DNA from: an uncultured Sphingomonadaceae bacterium
GTDB lineage: Bacteria; Pseudomonadota; Alphaproteobacteria; Sphingomonadales; Sphingomonadaceae
Direction: 5' to 3'
Assembly: GCA_947488625.1 (NCBI GenBank)
Contig: CANKZR010000002.1
Span: forward strand, 310,001 to 374,000
Length of the DNA: 64,000 nt
Shown here: piece after piece, positions 19,371-27,425 of the stretch
Position numbering within the stretch: the stretch's first letter is position 1
Layout: each line of letters opens with the position of its first letter
The notes under the pieces: model-generated
Databases searched by the model: none
What the model saw: the letters and a program-made list of their open reading frames with translations, nothing else
Told to the model about the DNA's origin: nothing
Position numbers and translations under genes: made by a program

Positions 19371-20377
19371 CGTCGGCTGACGAGGGTGTCGCAATCTCCG
19401 CTCACGATGAGTTGCCGACAAGCGTCCCGAAAGTTTCCATTTTCATTGTCGCGTACAATTCCGCCGATTTTATCGCAGAATGCCTCGATGCAGTTGCTGT
19501 CGCCGCCGCGGGTCATCCCCACGAAATCCTACTGGTCGACAATGGCGACGGATCGACTGAGCGAAAGGTCGAAGCGCAGTTCCCTGATGTCCGTATCGTG
19601 CCAAGCCAGGGCAACATCGGTTTTGCTGCTGGCAATAACCTTCTTGCTCGGCACGCCAGATCCGACCTGTTCCTTCTCGTCAATCCGGACATGGTTTGTG
19701 AGCCCGGAGCGATCGATGCCCTCGTGGCGAGTGCTAGGGCGCGACCAAATGCAGCAGCCTGGGGCGGGGTAAGTCTGGGGCACGATGGCAAGCCGGACAC
19801 CGGCAACGGTCTCGCCATTCCCACGCTGCACGAGCTCTTCACAGTGGCGCTCGGCAAATCGGCGATAGGAAGCGCGCCGGTAGCGGGCTTGGAAGAGGAC
19901 GCGAAAGTGGATGTCCTCATGGGCGGTCTCGTCATGGTCAGCAGGGATGCCTGGTCGCGCGCGAAGGGACTGGACGAGCGCTTCTTCCTGTATTGCGAGG
20001 AAGTGGACCTCTTCTACCGGCTGCGTCAGATGGGATATGACCTGTGGAGGGTTTCGGACGCCAGGGGCGTTCACGACGCCGCACACGGGCAAAGTTTTTC
20101 GCCCAGGCGCCAGTTGCATCGCATCACCGGCATCATGGAATTCGCACGCCACCATTGGAGCCGTCCGGCCATCTGGTTGGGCGCGCTTCTCATCTGGGTC
20201 GCCGCCATGACAAGGCTTGTGGCAGGCCGCCTCTTGGGCCGCTGGAAGCCCCGGCTGCGCAATCTAGCCGAATCGAACGTGATCGTCGCGAAATGGCCAG
20301 CGCTCTGGTTTCATGGCTACGACGAAAAGCGCGGCCTGCTGGCACAACTCAAGACGAAAAAGATCCCCGGTCTTTAG
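19367..20377 (+). CDS. GT2 family glycosyltransferase (rhamnosyltransferase-like)
   Basis: A 336-residue GT2 enzyme of the WbbL/RfbF-like group. Seen: FIVAYNSADFIAECLDA, QGNIGFAAGNN, LLVNPDMVCEPGA (DxD-like NPD), and the acceptor-site motif FLYCEEVDLFYRLRQMGYD. A C-terminal hydrophobic segment near 268-288 (IWLGALLIWVAAMTRLVAG) suggests membrane association. Proteins with this NPD and EEVDL signature often transfer rhamnose from dTDP-rhamnose, and rmlABCD lies 15 kb away, so rhamnosyl transfer is a reasonable inference. Translationally coupled to the previous GT2 gene. Confidence 0.88.
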   Translation: MTSADEGVAISAHDELPTSVPKVSIFIVAYNSADFIAECLDAVAVAAAGHPHEILLVDNGDGSTERKVEAQFPDVRIVPSQGNIGFAAGNNLLARHARSDLFLLVNPDMVCEPGAIDALVASARARPNAAAWGGVSLGHDGKPDTGNGLAIPTLHELFTVALGKSAIGSAPVAGLEEDAKVDVLMGGLVMVSRDAWSRAKGLDERFFLYCEEVDLFYRLRQMGYDLWRVSDARGVHDAAHGQSFSPRRQLHRITGIMEFARHHWSRPAIWLGALLIWVAAMTRLVAGRLLGRWKPRLRNLAESNVIVAKWPALWFHGYDEKRGLLAQLKTKKIPGL

Positions 20378-20440
20378 GACGCGCGACCTTGCTACCGATT
20401 GCCGGGGTTCTCTCGGCTACAAGAACGAGTTTCAACCTCA

Positions 20441-21433
20441 ATGACGACGCACACCGACGAATTGGCTTCCACCAAAAAGGCGCTGGTAATCAAAGCCAAG
20501 GGCGGTCTTGGCAACCGGATGCTCTCCGCCGTGACGGGGTTGGTGCTGGCACGGCTGAACAACCGCAAACCTTATATCGACTGGCGCGATGGCATGTATG
20601 TCGAAGTCGGTGAGAACCTCTATCCGCTGCTCTTCGATGCGGGCTGGATGGAGGACATCACTGCGCTGGATGGCGAGACCGATGTTGCACCGGCGATCTG
20701 GTCTGGCAGGCTGAACAAGCAGCCCGTCGATATCATCAGGAGCGAATTTCCGGGAAAGCACCAGGATCCGCTTCTGTACCGCAGGCTGTCGATCGATCTG
20801 AAACGCGATGACCCGCCGGAAGCGGTCGGCGTCTTCTGGTCTTATCTGCCGAAATTGAAGCGGCTGCGGTCGCGACTGAGGCGCAGTCCGGAATTCGCCC
20901 GCAAGCCCCAAGACACGATCATGAGCGATATGCTGGACGAATATTTCAGGCCGGTAGCTGGGGTGCGCGGGCAGGTGGACGTCATCATGGGCGAAATCGC
21001 ATCTCCTGTGATTGGAGTGCATATCCGTTTTACCGACCGCAAGGTTCCGCTCGACAAGATCATATCGAAACTTGCGAAGCTAAAGGAACGGCAACCCGCA
21101 GCGACGATCTTTCTGGCAACCGACAGCAGCGAGGCGCAAGATGCGATACTGGCACGCTTCCCGGACGCGAAGACGATCGACAAGGCGCTGGCTACAGATG
21201 GTCGTGCGCTGCATTTCTCGGCTGGAGGATTTTCCGACCCAGTAATCGAAGCGCGCAACGCTCTTGTCGACATGGTGGCATTGTCCCGGTGCGACTGGCT
21301 GCTGCACAGCCGGCACTCCACCTTCTCGGTTACGGCAGCGCTGATTGGGCGCATTCCAAAGAATCGCCAGATCGATATCGATCGGACGAATTTCAAAGTG
21401 CGAATGAAGCAGTTCCTGCAGGCCCGACTGTAG
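20441..21433 (+). CDS. Putative fucosyltransferase (NodZ/GT23-like GT-B fold)
   Basis: A 330-residue protein starting at the ATG at 20441. The N-terminal KGGLGNRMLSAVTGLVLA is the glycine-rich loop found in GDP-fucose-dependent transferases (GT11, GT23 and relatives). GVHIRFTDRK matches the HxR(x)D-type GDP-fucose-binding motif, and the C-terminal CDWLLHSRHSTFSVTAALI is the conserved end of the GT-B domain. With gmd and fcl in the same region, fucose transfer onto the EPS repeat is the likely function. NodZ modifies chitin oligomers in rhizobia; there is no nod context here, so NodZ itself is unlikely. It follows the GT2 gene by 63 bases, same strand. Confidence 0.72.
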   Translation: MTTHTDELASTKKALVIKAKGGLGNRMLSAVTGLVLARLNNRKPYIDWRDGMYVEVGENLYPLLFDAGWMEDITALDGETDVAPAIWSGRLNKQPVDIIRSEFPGKHQDPLLYRRLSIDLKRDDPPEAVGVFWSYLPKLKRLRSRLRRSPEFARKPQDTIMSDMLDEYFRPVAGVRGQVDVIMGEIASPVIGVHIRFTDRKVPLDKIISKLAKLKERQPAATIFLATDSSEAQDAILARFPDAKTIDKALATDGRALHFSAGGFSDPVIEARNALVDMVALSRCDWLLHSRHSTFSVTAALIGRIPKNRQIDIDRTNFKVRMKQFLQARL

Positions 21434-21456
21434 CCTGCCGCCCGATCGTTACCGCA

Positions 21457-22026
21457 TTACGGTTCGACCGGGTAAGGAATGGTCCTTTCGCTGACCACGC
21501 GGGCGGGAGACCCCGCAATAACACTCATCGGCGGAAACTCGCCCCGCACAACCGCCCCTGCAGCAACGATGCAGCCGTCGCCGATCGTGGTTCCGGGCAG
21601 GATCACCGCACGCGTGGCGAGCCAGACATCATTCCCGATCTTCACATCGGCTTCGGCCATCGCCTGCTGGGTCACGGGGCTGCCCGCGTTGTAGCTGTAA
21701 CTTGCCGCGGTAATCAGCACTTCAGGCCCGAACAACACGTCATCGCCAATCTCTATGAGCCCCTTGCTGGGTCCGGCCCAAAGGTGGCACCGTGATCCAA
21801 TCCGCACCCGATGGCCGATCGAAATACGCTCTGCATTGTCGAAAACCGCATCCGGGCTGATGTTGCGCGCACCTGCAAAGCGCACTTCGCGAAGCGGTGT
21901 GACGTGGGAATAATTGTAATAATTTATCATCTTGATCAGATGCAGGTAGCCCCTGGGATCGAGTGCCGATTTGACCAACCTCAGAAATCTCTGAAAGCGG
22001 CCCGGGCTCTTCTTTTTGACTGTCAT
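21457..22026 (-). CDS. Hexapeptide-repeat acetyltransferase (WcaF/LbetaH type)
   Basis: A 189-residue left-handed beta-helix acyltransferase. Repeating [LIV]G-x4 units run through the protein (ISIGHRVRIGSRC, IEIGDDVLFGPEV, VKIGNDVWLATRAVILPG, TTIGDGCIVAAGAVVRG), ending SVIAGSPARVV as in sugar O-acetyltransferases. A possible catalytic His is absent from the first coils, so which residue acts is unclear. It is transcribed opposite to its neighbours and would acetylate an EPS sugar using acetyl-CoA (inference). Confidence 0.85.
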   Translation of the reverse strand: MTVKKKSPGRFQRFLRLVKSALDPRGYLHLIKMINYYNYSHVTPLREVRFAGARNISPDAVFDNAERISIGHRVRIGSRCHLWAGPSKGLIEIGDDVLFGPEVLITAASYSYNAGSPVTQQAMAEADVKIGNDVWLATRAVILPGTTIGDGCIVAAGAVVRGEFPPMSVIAGSPARVVSERTIPYPVEP

Positions 22027-22306
22027 TGAACTCCACTCTTGATCCGATGGAGAACATTAGGAGATTGGCACGGTTCGGCAACGCCCATATTCGGCACTTT
22101 CGCAGGAATAAGTTCGAAGGCGTCGTTTCGGGTATAGCCGTCTTCCTTCATGGAGAAGGGTAAAGCAAAATCATCGGTATCTTTCGCGAAGAATCTTCTG
22201 CCCGACCTGATGCATCGGCACTCGAGCGCATTCTGCTTTCAAGTTCGGGTCACAAGGTGTTTCAGCCGGGCCGATCGTCTATTTCGCGGCGCTGTGGACG
22301 GTCTAC
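22027..22306. other. Divergent intergenic region (280 bp)
   Basis: Lies between the acetyltransferase (minus) and the FkbM gene (plus), so it should hold promoters for both. I see no clear -10/-35 pair, repeat or RNA gene. The frame leading into the FkbM gene is open back to a stop near 22208 but has no usable start codon before the ATG at 22307. Confidence 0.4.
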
Positions 22307-23041
22307 ATGGCGCTGGTCAAACTGCCCCACTACAGCCGATTGGAAACGGAAGGCGCTTTGCCTGGAATGTTGGTAAACACAAGACGGGCACTGCGGCGCG
22401 TCGAGCGTTTGATGTCCAGAGCGTGGCTTCGCACGCAAGTTTCGGACGAAAGCGAGCCTGTGCTTCGCTTCGGGCATGGCCACGCTGCATGGTGGGTGCC
22501 CGCCGATATTAAACCCGGATCGGTCGTGTATTGTGGAGGAGTGGGAAAGGACGCCACGTTCGACTTTGAGATAGCAGAATCGATGGGTCTCGAGGTTCAC
22601 AGCTTCGATCCGACACCCGCATCAATCGAATATATCAAACGGGAAAACAGGGGGCGCATACAGTTTCACCCTTGGGGTATCCTCGATAAGGACACCAAGA
22701 TCCGCTTTCACGCGCCGTTGGACAGATCTCATGCGAATTGGTTTATCGACAATCTGCACGGAACCGACGAATTTTTCGAAGCCCAGTGTTTCACCATCGA
22801 AACCATCATGCGCAAGCTGGATCACTCACGGATTGAATTGCTGAAGATCGATGTGGAAGGCAGCTGGGGCCAGGTGCTCGGCAGCATGCTGAGCAGCCGC
22901 GTCTTCCCTCGTGCGATCTGTGTCGAATTCGATTCCCCGGCGCCGCTTTCTCGTGTGCGCAATACAGTTCGGTCCCTGCAGGATGCAGGTTACAGGCTGA
23001 TCCGGCGAGACAAGGAGAATTGCCTTTTTGTACGTGACTGA
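22307..23041 (+). CDS. FkbM family methyltransferase
   Basis: A 244-residue SAM-dependent methyltransferase of the FkbM type. The SAM loop is YCGGVGKDATFDFE, the acidic strand is SFDPTPASIEYI, and the FkbM signature is ELLKIDVEGSW. These enzymes usually O-methylate sugars or secondary metabolites, and many are found in EPS clusters. The 104-base gap to the spike-base gene and shared strand suggest one transcriptional unit running 22.3-27.4 kb. Substrate unknown. Confidence 0.87.
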   Translation: MALVKLPHYSRLETEGALPGMLVNTRRALRRVERLMSRAWLRTQVSDESEPVLRFGHGHAAWWVPADIKPGSVVYCGGVGKDATFDFEIAESMGLEVHSFDPTPASIEYIKRENRGRIQFHPWGILDKDTKIRFHAPLDRSHANWFIDNLHGTDEFFEAQCFTIETIMRKLDHSRIELLKIDVEGSWGQVLGSMLSSRVFPRAICVEFDSPAPLSRVRNTVRSLQDAGYRLIRRDKENCLFVRD

Positions 23042-23145
23042 ACACGCATCAAGGCTCGCCTGTGAAAAGTTGAATCTGGGAAAACTCCTTTCCTACAAAG
23101 ATTTGCATGCACCAACGGGGCAGCGAAACTACAAAGGAGACCCAT

Positions 23146-23412
23146 ATGCAGTTCGACCCTTTTGCAGGCACTGGTGACAGCCTTGTCGCACCCGCCAAGC
23201 ATGTTTTCACGATCACGCCTGATGCCTTGGAAGACCTGCCAATGGCGACCAAGGCGCTTTATATCGGCTCCGGGGGCGATCTCGTAATGCGGGCTGTCGA
23301 TTCGGAAGAAGACGTAACTTTCGCCAATGTCGCGGCAGGCACGATCCTGCCCATTCGAGTGCGAGCCATTCGCACGTCCAGTACTGCTGCGAATTTCGTC
23401 GGGCTTGCCTGA
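23146..23412 (+). CDS. GTA/phage-type head-spike base protein (RCAP_rcc01079 family)
   Basis: An 88-residue protein starting at ATG 23146, behind an ideal AAAGGAG ribosome-binding site six bases away. The pattern DALEDLPMATKALYIGSGGDLVMR, then DVTFANVAAGTILPIRVRAIR, matches the family named after Rhodobacter capsulatus rcc01079, the base of the head spikes on its gene transfer agent. Those spikes bind the capsule of the recipient cell. No capsid, portal, terminase or tail gene is in this window, so the gene is an orphan. Its stop overlaps the start of the 1032-residue gene (TGATG). Confidence 0.8.
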   Translation: MQFDPFAGTGDSLVAPAKHVFTITPDALEDLPMATKALYIGSGGDLVMRAVDSEEDVTFANVAAGTILPIRVRAIRTSSTAANFVGLA

Positions 23413-26400
23413 TGCTGCAAACCGGAGTTCACACAACCGCGCTCTGGTCCCGGCCCGGAGCAATTCTCTCGCCTCCGCTCTCGCCCCCGGCCGATACCGG
23501 CGATGCGGACATCGCGCTCTCCGGTATTGGCGCGCAAGGACCTGCAACAGGCTTCATCCACACCCTTGGCGTAAGTGCCTATAGCGCCACCGATGGCCGC
23601 TATCGCCTTGCTGCAAATGGCTTTGCTTTATGCTCGGCTGACGAAGAGCGCCTTTGCTATAACAGCGATGGCACATTTCGCGGACAGTATCTTCAGGGCG
23701 GGGACACCTATTTCAGCGCGCCGTGGCACGATCCCGACGCAGGCAATGGGTCGGGCGATGCGGCCTATCTGGCAAGCAATGGCGGCGGCGCTGTTCAATA
23801 TGCGGGTGAGCATTCGGAAGCCGATATTTTCGGCGGCACAGGCGGCGGCGTCATCGTCACGCAGACCGATCCCGACGGCAGCTTTCACAATGCCAACAAT
23901 GTGAAGGCCAGCGGGGTGGTTGCCGGGGATTTGCTGCGTCACCACGCCATAATCGCGATCCCCGTAGCCGCGGAGGCATCGCAGATCGGACTGCGCGGCA
24001 GCGGCAATCGCGCCTTCGCTTTCGATTTCGATCATGATGCCAGCGGTAATATCACGGGCTTCAGTGAAAGCTGGAAATCCTACCGCGCCGGATACCACGA
24101 CATGGGTACGATCAACGGCAAGCGATGGTGGTATTTGTGGGTAGACCGGATGGCGGGCGGAGGTAGTGCCGAACAAGCGGTGGGCATCAACTTGCGCAGC
24201 CTTTCCGCCGATTGCACCGGGCGCAAGGTGCATGTTTGCGAACTGATGGTGCAGAAGAACCCGGCAACGCCGCCTGCCGCGGTACCGGTCTGTGCCGTTG
24301 CCAAGACGTTCGCCCCCGATACGCTGCACACGTCTTATGCCGGGGTCGGTTATTCATGCATCGGATTGGCGATGTCGCGTAGTCAGACACCAGGTGGGCG
24401 AATAGTCGCACCAGATGTCAGTATCGGTGTCCCCTATGAGCCTATCGAAACCCGGATAACTATCCATGATGCGATTGAGAACGATGATCGATCCGGCATC
24501 CTGCACAATGAAAACGAGGCGCTGTACAACCGCCCCTGGCAACTGCCGACCGACTTTGAAATCTTCTACGGCCCGACCTTCATGGCCGATGGATGGCTGA
24601 CCCAGAACGATGACAACGATACCTGCACGAATTTGGCTGTTGAGCCTGTATTCAAGTCGCGCAAGGACTTGCGCCCTATCCTCGGACGGCAGAACACGAG
24701 CCGCACTTTCATCACGGGCACGCTGAAAGCCGACGATTGCATATTTCTTGGCGTTGGTGACCCTGTCACCAGCTACTGGCAGCAAACCAGTATCCGGGGG
24801 TTCGGCACCAGCACCAGTTTCGCTCTGGGTGCGGGCACCCGTGTTCAGGCGCGCAACTGCCTCGTCATGGGCGGCACGCTGGATACGACGCGCGCTCGTC
24901 ATGAACGCCAGCAGGACGATCAGCCCGATCAGCAGGTCTATACAGGCGAGTTCTTTCCGCAGATCGGCGCGGATGGCAGCATCGACCTGTCGGGCACGCG
25001 GTTCGACCGCATGGCAAGGCTTGCGGTAAGCGGGACAACTGCCTCCGTCGCTGTCGCGCTCAACCTGTCAGGCACCGCTTTCGATTACGTGTGGTCCGAT
25101 CCGATCTATTATTCGATTGGTGCGTTTGATGCCCCCAACCTGTCGAACAGGTTCCATGCGCGCATCACGCTCATTCCCGGCATGTCCATGTGGCAAAGCC
25201 GAAAGGAGATCGAGGTCGATACAGGCAGCGGCTATGTGGACTTCTCCGCCTCTGGCTTGGCGCTGTCAGACCTGCCGCACGGGTTTCTGGCCCGACATGT
25301 CGGAACTTTCGACTTCGATACGTCCACTTTCACAGCAGCGCCCGATGCGGCGAAAGCCGTGCGCATCCGGTATTTCGCGGCAGCGTCCGGCGTCAATACC
25401 TCGCGCCCCGGTTATGAATGGCAAGCCGACCAGATGGACTACGGCGACCATCACCGCCACCCGGATCAGGGCGACGTGTTCGAAGTGGATGACGGCAAGG
25501 GAACCAGGCTGCGCGTCTACTTCGACAAGGGCCATTATGCCAACGGCCTCGTCTGGAATGCCGGCCCCAATCCCGCCTTGCTCAACACCGGCACGCATGC
25601 TGACAATGAACAGGTGAACCGCCAGAACGTCACGCTCACCAATGCGGCTGTCGAGAACGTGGTTTTCCTTAATCGCGGGCAGGGCATGTTCCATACCGGC
25701 GATCCTTCGATGCCCGCGAACGGCAGCGATATTAACGGCAACACTATCACCGGCCTTGTCGGCCTGCACGATGGCGCCGTGAACGCACATCGCTTCGATC
25801 ATTCCAGTTCGGCCAATGCGATGGAAACGCTCTCCAACGCCGTGTTCATCCAGGGCCATTCCGGCTACCGCTACAGCGACGGGAGCGGCATCTACATGTG
25901 CATAGGCGCCGCCGGGGTGAACAACACGCTCGTTCTGGGCGAAAACGTCTGGATTGCTACCAGCCATACCGATGGCACGGGCGATACGGGCGGCGGGACT
26001 ACAACCGGCACCCTTAAATTCATCGATCTGCCGCGTGTGTCGAATTACAATCAGTTTGACACTCCCGGCCAAGGGGACGCCCTGCTTTCGGACCTGCTGG
26101 AGCCAGGCACTATTCATGCGACAGGGCAGGCCAATGCCGTGGACGATCCGTGGAACTTCGCCTTTGCCAATACGGCAGCGGCAACGCTGGGTTTCGATCC
26201 CAACACCATTCTGACCATGGTGAAAGGCACGCACCAGCTTTGGGACGAGGTGACAGCCGAACTGGCCGCGGTCTATTTTCGCGAACCGGACCACTACACC
26301 GCAATTTCCAACAGTACGGCAGTGGGCACGGTGGTGGCCAGCGGCATCACCGCCAGTGGCTTCCACGCCCGCTACAGTGGGAACGGCGGGGGTTATTTCA

Positions 26401-26510
26401 CTCTCGAGGGCGAGGAGGTGAAAGTAGCCAAGGCGTTGACTGGCAAGGACAAGATATTCGTCATGCGACTGGCCGATGATCAGACGCTGGTGGTTGACGT
26501 AACGACGTAA
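23412..26510 (+). CDS. Large spike/fibre-like protein coupled to the spike base
   Basis: A 1032-residue protein with no signal peptide, rich in Gly, Asn, Asp, Ser and Thr, with few charged helices; it looks all-beta. Residues about 590-880 contain turn-rich segments (NAAVENVVFLNRGQG, NGNTITGLVGLHDGAVN, ETLSNAVFIQGHSG) compatible with a right-handed beta-helix as in tailspikes and polysaccharide lyases. The last 50 residues (FHARYSGNGGGYFTLEGEEV) resemble a cadherin-like or capping beta-sandwich. One-base overlap with the spike-base gene points to a complex with it. I cannot name a family. By context it may be a spike fibre, EPS-binding adhesin or EPS depolymerase. Confidence 0.7.
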   Translation: MLQTGVHTTALWSRPGAILSPPLSPPADTGDADIALSGIGAQGPATGFIHTLGVSAYSATDGRYRLAANGFALCSADEERLCYNSDGTFRGQYLQGGDTYFSAPWHDPDAGNGSGDAAYLASNGGGAVQYAGEHSEADIFGGTGGGVIVTQTDPDGSFHNANNVKASGVVAGDLLRHHAIIAIPVAAEASQIGLRGSGNRAFAFDFDHDASGNITGFSESWKSYRAGYHDMGTINGKRWWYLWVDRMAGGGSAEQAVGINLRSLSADCTGRKVHVCELMVQKNPATPPAAVPVCAVAKTFAPDTLHTSYAGVGYSCIGLAMSRSQTPGGRIVAPDVSIGVPYEPIETRITIHDAIENDDRSGILHNENEALYNRPWQLPTDFEIFYGPTFMADGWLTQNDDNDTCTNLAVEPVFKSRKDLRPILGRQNTSRTFITGTLKADDCIFLGVGDPVTSYWQQTSIRGFGTSTSFALGAGTRVQARNCLVMGGTLDTTRARHERQQDDQPDQQVYTGEFFPQIGADGSIDLSGTRFDRMARLAVSGTTASVAVALNLSGTAFDYVWSDPIYYSIGAFDAPNLSNRFHARITLIPGMSMWQSRKEIEVDTGSGYVDFSASGLALSDLPHGFLARHVGTFDFDTSTFTAAPDAAKAVRIRYFAAASGVNTSRPGYEWQADQMDYGDHHRHPDQGDVFEVDDGKGTRLRVYFDKGHYANGLVWNAGPNPALLNTGTHADNEQVNRQNVTLTNAAVENVVFLNRGQGMFHTGDPSMPANGSDINGNTITGLVGLHDGAVNAHRFDHSSSANAMETLSNAVFIQGHSGYRYSDGSGIYMCIGAAGVNNTLVLGENVWIATSHTDGTGDTGGGTTTGTLKFIDLPRVSNYNQFDTPGQGDALLSDLLEPGTIHATGQANAVDDPWNFAFANTAAATLGFDPNTILTMVKGTHQLWDEVTAELAAVYFREPDHYTAISNSTAVGTVVASGITASGFHARYSGNGGGYFTLEGEEVKVAKALTGKDKIFVMRLADDQTLVVDVTT

Positions 26511-26612
26511 GGCAACGGCAGGGCAGGCCGGGTGACCGGTGCAAAATTCGGTTTGCCTTACCTTCTTGGCATTGGCTATTGCGGTGCAACAATTTCAGAC
26601 GGAGAGATTTAC

Positions 26613-27425
26613 TTGTTGCTAGAAATTCCGGCACGATTCTGGCGCAATGCTCGCAAGGTACATCGTGACATTCGCCATCGGGTGCTGGGTGTTCCATGGA
26701 TGAACGTGAGCCCGGGAGACCGCTTTTTGTTCTCCTACCCGCGATCCGGCAATACATGGCTGCGGCATGTCCTTCTAGACCTAGCCTACCAGAAACTTCC
26801 GGCCGAGTACGAGGAACTGGAAGACCTGATGCCAACGATCGATGCGCTCGAATTCAAGGAACGTGTTGGGAAGTTACCACCTGAGTTGAGGCTGTTGAAG
26901 TCGCACCTGCAATTCGCGCCCTATTTTCTTGACGGCAAGATCGCTTACGTAGTGCGCGATGGGAGAGATGTGATGATCTCCTATTACGATTACTTCAAGA
27001 AGCTGAAAGGTTATGGGGGCAGTCTTGATGATTTTCAGCAGAAGTTCGCAAACGGGCCTTTGCGTTATGGAACCTGGCACGACAACGTTCGCTCATGGCT
27101 GGACCATGTAGATCACCCGAACATGATGCTTATCCGCTTTGAGGATTTGCGGGCTGGTCCTCTCGAGACAGTACGCCAATTGGCGGAATTCTTGAGCCTC
27201 CCAAGCGACGACAAACGACTGGAGCGGGCGCTCGAAGCCAGCTCTGTAGAAAAGGTGCACGCAACCATGCGTAGCTGGGTCTTCACCAAAGGCACCGAAT
27301 TCAAGGGCGGGGCCACTTCAGGAGGTAAGACGAACTGGCGGGACACCCTTACACAAGAGCAGAACGAGAAGTTTATCGAACATGCCGGCGACCTGCTGGA
27401 GGCGCTTGATTACCCGCTGCGATAG
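26613..27425 (+). CDS. Sulfotransferase (Sulfotransfer_1, PAPS-dependent)
   Basis: About 270 residues, starting at TTG 26613 (GGAG at 26601-26604 is well spaced; a GTG at 26532 would add 27 unlikely residues). Seen: 5'-phosphosulfate loop YPRSGNTWLRH, catalytic-His motif KSHLQ, 3'-phosphate motif YVVRDGRDVMISYYDYFKK, and the C-terminal GGKTNWRDTLT. These are the hallmarks of cytosolic-type sulfotransferases moving sulfate from PAPS to a hydroxyl. In this setting the acceptor is probably an EPS sugar. Its last 53 bases overlap the 3' end of the convergent Wzy-like gene. Confidence 0.9.
   Translation: MLLEIPARFWRNARKVHRDIRHRVLGVPWMNVSPGDRFLFSYPRSGNTWLRHVLLDLAYQKLPAEYEELEDLMPTIDALEFKERVGKLPPELRLLKSHLQFAPYFLDGKIAYVVRDGRDVMISYYDYFKKLKGYGGSLDDFQQKFANGPLRYGTWHDNVRSWLDHVDHPNMMLIRFEDLRAGPLETVRQLAEFLSLPSDDKRLERALEASSVEKVHATMRSWVFTKGTEFKGGATSGGKTNWRDTLTQEQNEKFIEHAGDLLEALDYPLR

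Noticed and set aside
23146-26510. Prophage or complete gene transfer agent cluster
   Set aside because: No terminase, portal, capsid, tail, lysis or integrase gene in the window; only the spike module is present.
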